Of a stretch of 39,759 nucleotides of DNA, positions 24,139 through 32,627 are shown piece after piece. This DNA is from an uncultured Eubacteriales bacterium (GTDB lineage Bacteria > Bacillota > Clostridia > Christensenellales > Aristaeellaceae), in the NCBI GenBank assembly GCA_902801165.1, contig CADCHI010000021.1:1-39759 (forward strand). The letters run 5' to 3'. Within the stretch, counting starts at the first letter, position 1. Every line of letters starts with the position of its first letter. A program made the translations under genes and the position numbers. Below the pieces are notes generated by a model. That model was not told the DNA's origin. It made no database searches and saw only the letters and a list, made by a program, of their open reading frames with translations.

Positions 24139-26517
24139 ATGCCTGAATTTGGAGCGCCCAGCAAGTGGATGTGGCTGAATGATTCCACCGACGATAAAGC
24201 ATATGTCGCCCTGTTCCGCAGGGCCTTCACCCTCGCGGAGGTTCGCCCCTGCACGCTTCGCGTCAGCGCGGATTCCCGTTACAAGCTGTACGTCAACGGA
24301 ACCTTTGTCGAGGCGGGCCCCTGCAAGGGCGACGACAAGGTGCGGTACTACGACACCGTCGACATCACGCCCTATCTCGTAGAAGGTGATAACGCCATTG
24401 CCGTCGCGGTGCTGCGCTGGCCCGCCCGCGGCGGCGCGGGCAATCACAGCATTTTCCGAGCCGAAAAGCCCGGGCTGTACGTCGAGGAAGTTCTTCCCGG
24501 CGACCCGGAGCCCATCGACCAGACCTGGGACACGCTCCGAAACGACGCCGCGAGCCCCGCCCGGGACGGGCGGCTGGGCCTGACCGCCTCTTGCGAGTGG
24601 CACTGCTGCCTGCTGCCGGGGTTTGAGATCATGCCCGAGAACGCCGGCTTCGCGCCGCTGCAGATCTACGAAAGCTGCGTCGGCGATGCCGCGGTCGCGG
24701 GCTGGACGCGGGCGGATTACGTCGAGGACGCCGCCTGGCGGCCTGCCCGGGTGTACAACGCCCTTGAGGTCAACCGCGCCGCTGTCCCCGGGGACCTGGC
24801 GCCCCGCCCCATCCCCTTCATGCGCCGGCAGCGCCGTCGGTTCAAGGGCGTCAAGGCCCTGCGGAAGTCCACGGTCTCCATGGAGCAATGGAACGCCCTT
24901 CTGGCGGGAGGCCAGCCCGTCGCCCTGCCGCCTCACAGCGAGGCCGTCGTCGAGATCGACGCCGGGGAGGAGATGTGCGGCTATCCCACCCTTTCCATGC
25001 TGGGCGGCGCCGGCGCGGCAGTGGAGATCCTGTACGCCGAGGCCTACGCGACGTCCGTCCGGGTCGCGCCAGACGGCCAGCGCTTCCCCACCAAGACCGA
25101 CCGCTGCGACAGCGAGCGCGGCGAATTGACCGGCAACAGCGACCACTACGCGGTCTCCGGCCACGGCACGGAAGATCAGCCCGAGGTTTACACGCCCTTC
25201 TGGTTCCGCACATTCCGCTTCATTCGCCTGACCATCCATACCGCGGACGCGCAACTGACGCTTATGGACTACAGCTACGAATCCACGGGCTATCCCCTGG
25301 AGGTCAAAAGCCGTGTGGAGGCTTCCGACCCCACCTATGCGCAGATCTGGGACATCAGCCTGCGCACCCTCTGGCGCTGCATGCACGAGACCTACATGGA
25401 CTGCCCCTTCTATGAGCAGCTGCAATACGCCATGGACTCTCGCAGCGAGATCCTGTACACCTACGCCGTCTCCATGGACGACCGTCTCGCCCGCCAGTGC
25501 ATGGACGACTTCCGCCGCGGCCAGCGGCACGACGGCCTGCTGAACTGCAGCTATCCCAACAGCGAACCCAACGTCATCCCCGGCTTTTCCATCTACTACA
25601 TCCTGATGCTCCACGACCACATGATGTACTTCGGGGACAGGGACTTCCTGCGGGGTCACCTGGGCTGCGTGGACGGCATACTGAACGCCTTCGACCGAAA
25701 GCTGACGCCCGACGGGCTGGTGGGCAATATGGGCGGCATACTGATGGAGGCCCGCTACTGGTCATTCATCGACTGGACGCCCCAATGGGACGCCACCGTG
25801 GGCGTGCCGGACGCGGTGCTGCACGGGCCCATCGCCATGGAGAGCTTCCTGTACGTCCTCGGTCTGATGGCGGCCGCCGGAATCAACCGCTGGCTGGGCC
25901 GCTCCGACACCGCCAGGGAATACGACGAACGGGCGGAGCGCGTGCGCGACGCCCTGCGCAGGCATTGCCGTGCCAAGAACGGCATGTTCACCGACGGTCC
26001 CAGTGCGCCGGGGATCAGCCAGCACTGTCAGGTGTTCGCCATACTGACCGGGACCGTCACCCCCGAGGAGGGACGCGACCTGCTGCTGCCCACGCTTGAA
26101 AACTCGACAGAGTACGCCCAGTGCTCCGTCGCCATGATGTACTACCTGTTCCGGGCGCTGGAGCAGACCGGACTGTACGACTACGCCGATGAAAAGTGGG
26201 ATATCTGGCGCAACATGGTCAGGATGAACCTGTCCACCTGCGTGGAGGATGGCGTGACCGGGCGCAGCGACTGCCACGCCTGGGGTTCGCTTGCGCTGTA
26301 CGAGTGGCCGTCGGTGACGCTGGGCGTTCACCCCGCCGCGCCGGGCTATGATGCCATCCGCATCTGCCCCGTTCCCGGCAGGCTGGAGAGCGCCTCGGGC
26401 GAGGTGATCACCAAACACGGCCCCGTTCGCGTTTCATGGAAGAAGCGCGGGAACGGCAGCATCGACCTCAAGTATGACGCTCCAGAAGGCGTCAGCGTAC
26501 AACTGCAAGACCGTTGA
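24139..26517 (+). CDS. Alpha-L-rhamnosidase-like enzyme, GH78 family
   Basis: The start is the ATG at 24139, eight bases after CGGAGG; the longer frame from 24016 lacks a ribosome site. The 792-residue product has an N-terminal beta-sandwich with SRYKLYVNGTFVEAGPCKG (the GH78 sugar-binding-like module), then an (alpha/alpha)6 barrel with METYMDCPFYEQLQYAMDSR-type motif (the DCP...E/D acid loop of GH78) and a closing SDCHAWGSLALYEW stretch. It removes terminal rhamnose from plant glycosides or polysaccharides. No signal peptide. It lies 132 bases after the AraC regulator gene on the same strand, possibly read through from that promoter, and ends at a good terminator. Confidence 0.82.
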   Translation: MPEFGAPSKWMWLNDSTDDKAYVALFRRAFTLAEVRPCTLRVSADSRYKLYVNGTFVEAGPCKGDDKVRYYDTVDITPYLVEGDNAIAVAVLRWPARGGAGNHSIFRAEKPGLYVEEVLPGDPEPIDQTWDTLRNDAASPARDGRLGLTASCEWHCCLLPGFEIMPENAGFAPLQIYESCVGDAAVAGWTRADYVEDAAWRPARVYNALEVNRAAVPGDLAPRPIPFMRRQRRRFKGVKALRKSTVSMEQWNALLAGGQPVALPPHSEAVVEIDAGEEMCGYPTLSMLGGAGAAVEILYAEAYATSVRVAPDGQRFPTKTDRCDSERGELTGNSDHYAVSGHGTEDQPEVYTPFWFRTFRFIRLTIHTADAQLTLMDYSYESTGYPLEVKSRVEASDPTYAQIWDISLRTLWRCMHETYMDCPFYEQLQYAMDSRSEILYTYAVSMDDRLARQCMDDFRRGQRHDGLLNCSYPNSEPNVIPGFSIYYILMLHDHMMYFGDRDFLRGHLGCVDGILNAFDRKLTPDGLVGNMGGILMEARYWSFIDWTPQWDATVGVPDAVLHGPIAMESFLYVLGLMAAAGINRWLGRSDTAREYDERAERVRDALRRHCRAKNGMFTDGPSAPGISQHCQVFAILTGTVTPEEGRDLLLPTLENSTEYAQCSVAMMYYLFRALEQTGLYDYADEKWDIWRNMVRMNLSTCVEDGVTGRSDCHAWGSLALYEWPSVTLGVHPAAPGYDAIRICPVPGRLESASGEVITKHGPVRVSWKKRGNGSIDLKYDAPEGVSVQLQDR

Positions 26518-26525
26518 CAGACGGA

Positions 26526-26568
26526 GAGGCTCACCCCCGCGGGTGAGCCCCTCTATGTGTTTTGTTTT
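26526..26568 (+). terminator. Rho-independent terminator of GH78 gene
   Basis: Stem GGCTCACCC (26528-26536) with GGGTGAGCC (26541-26549), extended by GAG/CTC, followed by a T-rich tail TATGTGTTTTGTTTT. It starts 9 bases past the stop and separates this gene from the convergent second GH78-like gene, whose last codons begin at 26567. Confidence 0.8.
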
Positions 26569-28261
26569 ACGCCAGATCTATTACGATGCCCTCCGGGGAG
26601 TCGTATTCCGTGCAGACGGTTCCATCATCTTTGCGGGTATGGGAGACGCGCACCACGCCCAGGGGCGTCGGAAAGGTTCCCTTCGCGTATTCCAAATCGC
26701 CCAGATGGGGCTCGATGCGCAGGCGCTTGCAGCCCGGTTCCAGCACGGTGATGCCCAGGATGTGCCGAGCGAGGAACGGCACGGGGCCGCTGGCCCAGCC
26801 GTGGCACAGGCTGTGGCGGTAGTGCTCGTAGCAAAACGCGCCGTACTGGCCATGCACGTCCACCTTGCCCTCCGGGGTGATCTCGTCGATCCGGGCGGCG
26901 TTCTCCATCCAGTCGAGGTCGAAGTCCTCCCAGAAGGTGGTCGCGCCCAGCTTGAGCATACCGCCCCAGTAGTCGCGCAGGTCGTCGAGCGCCCCTTGCC
27001 AGTCCCCGGCCTTCGCCTTGGCCGCCAGCAGGTAGTAGCCCATGAAGGTGGAATAGCCGCTCGCGCCGCCGGGGGCGATGATATCCCGATTCAGTGCCTT
27101 CGCGTCACCCAGCCCGGACAGGCTCAGCAGTGCCGCCGCCTGCTTGGAGCCGCCGCAGTCCGGGACATAGCTGTGCATCTTCTCAATGAGCGCGAGACAC
27201 TTCCGGGACAGTTCCCCTTCACCCAGCACATCCAGCAGAACCATTCCGTCCTTCAGCGCCATCATCAGCAGCGCCTGAAGCCCCGCGTGGGTGGCAGGCT
27301 TGTTCTCCAGGTTCTTCCAGTCCAGGAAGCGGAACTCGGGGAAGCGCTCCACGCCGGCTTCATCCACATGGGCCATCGCCAGCGCCAGCTGCGCCATCAG
27401 GAAATCCTTCTGCTGGCGCAGATAAGTAAGGTCGCCGGTATAGCGGTACCACTCCGCCTGGATCACGATCCACCACAGCGTATAGCTGGAATAGCCGTTG
27501 ATCCACTCATCCTTCGGCGTGCCGTCCCGCAGAAAGTCCAGCGACTTCGGCACCATGGGGTTCGCGCCAAAGGCATTCTCGATGGCCATGATCTCGGTGT
27601 GCATGTCCCCCTGCCAGGCCAGCCGGTCCCGCTTGATGCCGTCCCACAGGTAATTCTGCATGTTCAGGTGGACGGTATAGGCGGCGGTCTTCCAGATCTC
27701 TTCAAGCAATGGATCGCTGCATTCAAAGGACCCGAGATACGGGATATCCCGGTAGATGAAGGTCATGTGCAGCGCCTGGATGTCGATGGCCGCATCTCTG
27801 TCCTCCAGCTCGATCAGCGCGAAGCGGAAGCCGGATTCGTTGGTCTCGGTGGTGCTGAGCATGCCGATGTCATACACATGGTCCCGCACGGCGTGGTCGT
27901 TGGTGGCGTTCATCTGCCCCACCGGGGTGAGCGCTTCCATGGCGGACTCCCCGAACCGTATCAGCACACGTGCCCGGCGGCTGGCGCTCTCGACGCTTGA
28001 AACCGTCAGCCGCAGATTGCCGTGCAGCTCCCTGCCGAAGTCGATCAGCAGCGCAGCCTTCTCGCCCTCTGCCCCATTTTCCAGGCGGCACGCCCCGCAC
28101 TTGCCCATGAACACCTGCAGGGGACGGTCCTCCAGCAGCCATTCGGCATTGGTGACATTCCCCCATGTCCTGACGATGCGCACCGGCAGCAGGTTCAGCC
28201 GCGCCCGCTCATCCTGATCCCTCGACGCCGCGAAGGGCATCACATCCGTCAAACGCCTCAT
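26567..28261 (-). CDS. Second alpha-L-rhamnosidase-like enzyme, GH78-related
   Basis: A 564-residue protein shorter than typical GH78. It has a beta-sandwich (FGRELHGNLRLTVSS, LIRFGESAMEAL), then the barrel with YLWDGIKRDRLAWQGDMHTE, the clearest GH78-type catalytic loop (D-G-x-K-R-D-R-x-x-W-x-G-D), and the SLCHGWASGPVPFL loop. It lacks the extra N-terminal domain of the neighbour at 24139, so the two are not recent duplicates. Start ATG at 28261, seven bases after GGAGG; the ribosome site lies within the end of the GH95-like gene, so both are co-translated from the promoter at 30670. Confidence 0.8.
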   Translation of the reverse strand: MRRLTDVMPFAASRDQDERARLNLLPVRIVRTWGNVTNAEWLLEDRPLQVFMGKCGACRLENGAEGEKAALLIDFGRELHGNLRLTVSSVESASRRARVLIRFGESAMEALTPVGQMNATNDHAVRDHVYDIGMLSTTETNESGFRFALIELEDRDAAIDIQALHMTFIYRDIPYLGSFECSDPLLEEIWKTAAYTVHLNMQNYLWDGIKRDRLAWQGDMHTEIMAIENAFGANPMVPKSLDFLRDGTPKDEWINGYSSYTLWWIVIQAEWYRYTGDLTYLRQQKDFLMAQLALAMAHVDEAGVERFPEFRFLDWKNLENKPATHAGLQALLMMALKDGMVLLDVLGEGELSRKCLALIEKMHSYVPDCGGSKQAAALLSLSGLGDAKALNRDIIAPGGASGYSTFMGYYLLAAKAKAGDWQGALDDLRDYWGGMLKLGATTFWEDFDLDWMENAARIDEITPEGKVDVHGQYGAFCYEHYRHSLCHGWASGPVPFLARHILGITVLEPGCKRLRIEPHLGDLEYAKGTFPTPLGVVRVSHTRKDDGTVCTEYDSPEGIVIDLA

Positions 28262-28262
28262 G

Positions 28263-30635
28263 TCAAAACCTCCTCACGCGCTTCACGCCCCAGTAGTTGA
28301 CCTCCGTGGGATTCCCATCCAGCGGGACAAATTCATCCATAAGCCTGTCGCCGCGCCAGAATTCGAGGGTCTCGCCGGGCCGCATGTCCGCGACATAGAC
28401 GCCGTTTTCAACCCTTACCGGGCCGTGCAACTCGCCCTCGCCCAGGTCGGTGTCGATGGCGATGCGCCCGCCGACCTCGCTTGTCACACGCACAAAGGTC
28501 GTGCGGTAGTCGTCCCGCATGGCGTCCAGCAGGAACGCGCCTTCGCAGCGCAGGCCGGCAAAGCCGCACTCGGCCCAGGCCGGCGGGCAGTCCCGGAACA
28601 CGCGGGTCACGCCGTTTTCGGTGCGGATCAACAGCTCGTGGATGGCCTCGGGCACGCCCAACTGCGCCTCGATGGTCTGGCCCCAGTTGCCACCGCCATC
28701 GCCATACAGCGACACGTCGCACATGCCCTGCGGGCCCTGGTAGTGCATGCCCGTCTCGGTGACGTAGCGGTCGATATAGTCCAGCAGCAGGTTCCGGGAG
28801 CAGGCGGGCCGCCCGGCACGGCCGTAGATCAGCGAAGCCCAGGGGAAGCTCCAGCCCATCCACTCACCGTGGCCCATGGTGCCGATGACATCGAGGCAGC
28901 GCTTGATGTCCTCTGCATGATCCGCCATCGTCCACTCGCCCAGCGGGTAGATCGGGAACAGGTGGGACATGTGGCGGTGGGTGGTAATGAGGTTCACATC
29001 CCCGCGCACCGCCAGCCCGCCCAGGGTGTCCCGCGCGTAGGGCGCGAGCCGGTCCAGCGTCATCTGCCAGCGCTTTCTTTCGTCTGCGTCTTTGCCCAGC
29101 AGCTCCGAGACCTCGCACAGCGTCTTGAGCAGCCACCGGAGCAGCGCCAGGTCGATGGTGGCGTCCAGGCCGAAGCGGTGCTTCCAGTCCGGCATCTCCT
29201 TCTTGATCCAGCGGATGGTTTCATTGATGCCGTGGTATTCGGGCGAACTGGTCCAGGGCAGGTGCAGGAAACCGTCGTCGCCCTCCCGCAATTCGGACAG
29301 CATCGGTACGACCGCCAGCTTCATGACGGGATAGGCGCGCTTCTCCAGAAAATCCCTGTCCATGGTGAAGCGGTAGTGCTTCCAGTAGTGAAAGCAGACC
29401 CAGGGCAAGGCGCAGAACTCGAAGTTGTCCACCGTCGCGTAGGTGGGGCGCAGCAGCGGGTCGGTGCTGTGGGTCAGAAAAGCGCCGTCCACCTTGAAGT
29501 GGAGCTTGCAGACCTGTTTCAAAGTGTCCAGGTTGTCCTCGATCATGCGGAACATGGGCTCGCCGAAGGCCAGGCGGTTGCCGGTATAGACCGGCCAGAC
29601 CTGCATCTGCTGCTCGTTGTTCCAGTGGTAGTCGTTGTCGCAGATGGGCGCGAAGTTCGTGTCGTCCGTCCAGGGGCCGCAGAGGGTCATGTGGGGCCCC
29701 TCCGGGCGGGTGCAGCAGCCCAGCATATAGGTTTGCAGGTAGTAATAGCCCTCCAGCCGTGTATCGGGAATGGTGATCGCGGAAGCACCAAAGTAATCCG
29801 CCCACCACATTTCATGCTGCTGCCTAAGGGCGTCGATGCCGACGCGCATGCCCTCGCGCACCTCTTGAAGCGCCATCTCACTGGCCTTTTCTGCGTCTTC
29901 CTTGCTCCACTGAATGGAGATCAGCCAGTGCCCCGGCCGGCGCGCGCAGGCCACCGCGAAGCCACCGCTCTCCGGGATGTCCTGGCGGTACAGATGAATG
30001 CCGTTCTCTTCATCTTCCGCCATGTCGGGATACCCCCAGTCCCGGCAGCGCTGTGTCAGCGTGGACATGTGCCCGCCGTAGCAGGGATACACCGTGGTGT
30101 CCCTGATGTCCGCCTCGGTGTAGTCGCCGTCCCGGCAGATGAATTTCCAGTTCAGCCGCGCCACATCATCGGGGCATTCGATCACCGCCAGCTGATGGGT
30201 GGCAGCTGTCCACACGGCGTAGGGGATCTCACCGTCTTCAGTCGTCAGCGTGCCTTCGCACCGCGCCTCATGCAGTCGCAGGCGGGAGGTGTGCTTCACG
30301 ATCTTGCCGTCGATCAGCAGCTCCACGCGGCCCACGGGCACGCGCGTGGTGTGGATGTCCTTCGGCCCGTAGGCGAAGCCCTCCACCTCGTCGCCTCGAT
30401 CCTGCTCCAGAAGCGCCTTGTATTCCGTCCACGTCTTGTCTCCGGCGGGCAGCCAGGTGCGCATGTCCCAGATCTCCGCCTGATCCAGCGATACCGTCAG
30501 CGGGCGGTGCGCCTCGCCTCCCCAGACCATCGCGCCGATCCTGCCGTTGCCCAGGGGCAACCCCTGTTCCCAGTGCATCGCCGCCCGCTCCTGTATGGGA
30601 TCGTGCTTATCAATCCAGGTCATATTCTGCGCCAT
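28263..30635 (-). CDS. GH95-like glycoside hydrolase (alpha-L-fucosidase/galactosidase type)
   Basis: The start is the ATG at 30635, eight bases after GGAGG. The 790-residue product has the GH95 N-terminal motif (GLPLGNGRIGAMVWGG), a middle (alpha/alpha)6 barrel with HWNNEQQMQVWPV where GH95 enzymes carry N-x-N-x-x-M, and TTHRHMSHLFPIYPLGEW. One of the two canonical Asn positions seems to be Glu, so the linkage or sugar may differ from classical 1,2-alpha-L-fucosidase. No signal peptide, so it acts on imported glycosides. It is the first gene of a two-gene operon with the GH78-like enzyme and has the shared operator upstream. Confidence 0.72.
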   Translation of the reverse strand: MAQNMTWIDKHDPIQERAAMHWEQGLPLGNGRIGAMVWGGEAHRPLTVSLDQAEIWDMRTWLPAGDKTWTEYKALLEQDRGDEVEGFAYGPKDIHTTRVPVGRVELLIDGKIVKHTSRLRLHEARCEGTLTTEDGEIPYAVWTAATHQLAVIECPDDVARLNWKFICRDGDYTEADIRDTTVYPCYGGHMSTLTQRCRDWGYPDMAEDEENGIHLYRQDIPESGGFAVACARRPGHWLISIQWSKEDAEKASEMALQEVREGMRVGIDALRQQHEMWWADYFGASAITIPDTRLEGYYYLQTYMLGCCTRPEGPHMTLCGPWTDDTNFAPICDNDYHWNNEQQMQVWPVYTGNRLAFGEPMFRMIEDNLDTLKQVCKLHFKVDGAFLTHSTDPLLRPTYATVDNFEFCALPWVCFHYWKHYRFTMDRDFLEKRAYPVMKLAVVPMLSELREGDDGFLHLPWTSSPEYHGINETIRWIKKEMPDWKHRFGLDATIDLALLRWLLKTLCEVSELLGKDADERKRWQMTLDRLAPYARDTLGGLAVRGDVNLITTHRHMSHLFPIYPLGEWTMADHAEDIKRCLDVIGTMGHGEWMGWSFPWASLIYGRAGRPACSRNLLLDYIDRYVTETGMHYQGPQGMCDVSLYGDGGGNWGQTIEAQLGVPEAIHELLIRTENGVTRVFRDCPPAWAECGFAGLRCEGAFLLDAMRDDYRTTFVRVTSEVGGRIAIDTDLGEGELHGPVRVENGVYVADMRPGETLEFWRGDRLMDEFVPLDGNPTEVNYWGVKRVRRF

Positions 30636-30669
30636 GATGGAAACCTCCCAGATGATTGATTCTACAACT

Positions 30670-30699
30670 ATTATAGGAGGTATCCTTGTAGAAGGACAA
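30670..30699 (-). promoter_or_regulatory. Sigma-A promoter of GH95-GH78 operon
   Basis: Minus strand: -35 TTGTCC (30694-30699), 18-base spacer, -10 TATAAT (30670-30675), about 35 bases before the ATG. The weak -35 fits an activator-dependent promoter. Confidence 0.7.
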
Positions 30700-30731
30700 T
30701 CCAAATATCTTAATATGTATATCACGATATT
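30697..30731 (-). promoter_or_regulatory. Putative AraC operator, copy B
   Basis: A 35-bp block matching copy A (23119-23153) at 28 of 35 positions by eye. The distal 13-mer ATATCACGATATT (30719-30731) differs from copy A at one base and lies 19 bases from the -35 box, exactly as in copy A. Position just upstream of -35 is typical for AraC activators. Confidence 0.6.
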
Positions 30732-30751
30732 GTGTTCTTCTGCACAAATAG

Positions 30752-31198
30752 GGCTATCCTATCCATTCACTACCAACCCGGCAGGGAAAAATCATTCTTG
30801 TCAGAAAGCAGGATTACACGCATACCCGCGAAGAGGAGATCGCCCATCTTCGTCAGGCAGGCGTATCCTATGTTTTCGCTGGCAAGGACAGCATGGATCT
30901 GCCGCTGGCAATGCGGAGGCTGAAAGAACAATTCGGGATCGAAAATATGCGGCTGTCTGGCGGCGGGATCGTGGACTGGGCTTTCCTGCAGGCCGGGCTG
31001 ATCGACGAGATCAGTCTGGTGGTTCCGCCGGTCATCGATGGCTGTACCGGGCTCGCATCCGCCTTTGACGATTCGCCCTTTGCCGTGAGGCATTCACCGG
31101 TGCCGATGCGTCTCGTGGACGTAAATCGTCTGGACAGAAATGGCCTCCGGCTCCGATACAGTATAGAGGAATCCAATACTGATATTGGAGATATGTAA
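30752..31198 (+). pseudogene. 5'-truncated dihydrofolate-reductase-family (RibD C-terminal-like) gene
   Basis: The frame is open from a TAG at 30749 to the TAA at 31196. From about 30788 it reads KIILVRKQDYTHTREEEIAH, then LRQAGVSYVFAGKDSMDL, LKEQFGIENMRLSGGGI and GLIDEISLVVPPVIDGC, the C-terminal two thirds of the DHFR-like family. There is no plausible start before Met at 30893, and about 80-100 N-terminal residues including the cofactor-binding strand are missing. The break abuts the promoter region of the GH95 operon. It is most likely non-functional. Confidence 0.65.
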
Positions 31199-31260
31199 TG
31201 TACAAAAGCGGTTTTCTCTTGTAGAATATTGGCATAAGCAATGAACACCGCCCGGCGGTG
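31199..31260 (+). promoter_or_regulatory. Possible promoter and palindrome before aldo/keto reductase
   Basis: Candidate -35 TGTACA (31199-31204), 17-base spacer, -10 TAGAAT (31222-31227) with a TG just before it. A 15-bp palindrome CACCGCC-c-GGCGGTG follows at 31246-31260, between the start site and the ribosome site, as for a repressor operator or a short hairpin. The -35 match is weak. Confidence 0.4.
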
Positions 31261-31275
31261 ACAAGGAGGAGCAAC

Positions 31276-32115
31276 ATGGAATACTTCAAGCTGAACAACG
31301 GTATCCAAATGCCCATGGCCGGTATCGGCGTGTTTATGATGTCGCCCGCGGAGGCGGAGGCGGCTGTGGAGAGCGCTTTGAAGAGCGGCGTTCGCCTCAT
31401 CGATACCGCCAATGGCTACATGAATGAGAGCGGCACGGGGCGCGGCATCAAAAAGAGCGGCGTCGCGCGTGAGGACATTTTCCTGGTCACCAAGCTGTGG
31501 CCTACGGTCTATGAAAAGGAAACGGCTATCGATGAAACGCTGGCGCGTCTGGGCACCGACTACATCGACCTGCTGTTCCTGCATCAGCCCACGGACAACT
31601 GGCGCGCAGGGTACAAGGCCATCGAAAAGGCATATAAGGAAGGCAAAGTGAAAGCCATCGGTCTTTCCAACTTCCCGGACGAGCTGCTGCGGGAAGCCAT
31701 CGACACCATGGAGATCAAGCCCCAGGTGGTGCAGGTGGAGGCCCATCCTTATTTCCCGCAGACGGAGCTCAAGAAGCTTCTGGCTGAAACCGGCATGGCA
31801 CTGATGGCCTGGTATCCGCTGGGCCACGGAGACAAGACCCTGATCCAGCAGCCCATTTTCTCCGAACTGGCTGCAAAGCACGGCAAGAGCAACGCTCAGA
31901 TCATTTTGCGCTGGCATATTCAGAGCGGCAACATCGTGATCCCCGGCTCCAAGAACCCCGACCATATCCGGGACAACTTCGATGTCTTTGACTTCGCCCT
32001 GACGGACGAAGATATGGCGGCGATCGCCAAGGTAAACAAGGGCGTCCGCTATTACACCGCCACCCATGAAGCCCTGGCAGCTTACGCTACGATGGAATTG
32101 CAGCCTGATCTGTGA
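31276..32115 (+). CDS. Aldo/keto reductase
   Basis: The start is the ATG at 31276, behind AAGGAGGAG. The 279-residue product has the complete AKR tetrad: Asp43 and Tyr48 (LIDTANGYMNE), Lys73 (LVTKLW) and His103 (LFLHQP), plus the C-terminal NADPH-binding IVIPGSKNPDHIRDN. It reduces aldehydes or ketones with NAD(P)H. It is followed 14 bases later by a flavodoxin gene, so it forms a two-gene operon. This pair near a convergent LysR regulator is a common Clostridial arrangement for carbonyl stress; the substrate is unknown. Confidence 0.9.
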   Translation: MEYFKLNNGIQMPMAGIGVFMMSPAEAEAAVESALKSGVRLIDTANGYMNESGTGRGIKKSGVAREDIFLVTKLWPTVYEKETAIDETLARLGTDYIDLLFLHQPTDNWRAGYKAIEKAYKEGKVKAIGLSNFPDELLREAIDTMEIKPQVVQVEAHPYFPQTELKKLLAETGMALMAWYPLGHGDKTLIQQPIFSELAAKHGKSNAQIILRWHIQSGNIVIPGSKNPDHIRDNFDVFDFALTDEDMAAIAKVNKGVRYYTATHEALAAYATMELQPDL

Positions 32116-32129
32116 TCAAGGAGGGCCCA

Positions 32130-32618
32130 ATGTCAAAAAAGCTTGTCCTCTACTTCTCCGTCTATTCCACGGCCAAGGCTGTAGCGGAGGAGATCGCCCG
32201 GCAGACCGGCGCGGATATCATGGAAATCGAGCCGGTCACGCCCTACGACAGCGACCGCGCCCATTACAACGACCTGGCGAAGCTGGCCAAAAAAGAACAC
32301 GACGAGGATCAGCATCCGGCCATTAAGAACGCGATCCCCGTCGGGAACTATGACACCTTCTTCATCGGCTATCCCATGTGGTGGTATACCTTTCCGATGA
32401 TCCTCTACACCCTGTTCGACCGGTACGATTTCAGCGGGAAGACCATCATTCCCTTCAATACCCACATGGGCAGCGGAGATGGCGGCACTTACCGCACCAT
32501 CCGGAAGCTGGAGCCGAACGCAACGGTGCTGGAAGGCCTGCCTGTTGAAATGACCGCTGCCGAAAGAGGCGTGGCGGATCAGGTCAGCAGTTGGCTCAAA
32601 AAACTGAATCTTGACTGA
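32130..32618 (+). CDS. Flavodoxin
   Basis: The start is the ATG at 32130 behind AAGGAGGG; a GTG 18 bases upstream is less likely. The 162-residue product has the N-terminal phosphate-binding loop VLYFSVYSTAKAVAEEI (an S-x-Y-S-T variant), the FFIGYPMWWYTFP loop whose aromatic residues stack on FMN, and IIPFNTHMGSGDGGTY. It is an electron carrier or a flavodoxin-like NAD(P)H oxidoreductase subunit. It ends at a terminator that lies inside the end of the convergent LysR gene. Confidence 0.85.
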   Translation: MSKKLVLYFSVYSTAKAVAEEIARQTGADIMEIEPVTPYDSDRAHYNDLAKLAKKEHDEDQHPAIKNAIPVGNYDTFFIGYPMWWYTFPMILYTLFDRYDFSGKTIIPFNTHMGSGDGGTYRTIRKLEPNATVLEGLPVEMTAAERGVADQVSSWLKKLNLD

Positions 32619-32627
32619 CCGTATCAA

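Noticed and set aside
23518-25659. 713-codon minus-strand open frame opposite the AraC and GH78 genes
   Set aside because: Crosses two well-supported genes; low-complexity, His/Val/Gly-rich translation typical of a shadow.
28260-30659. 799-codon plus-strand open frame opposite the GH95-like gene
   Set aside because: Shadow of the glycosidase; no family resemblance.
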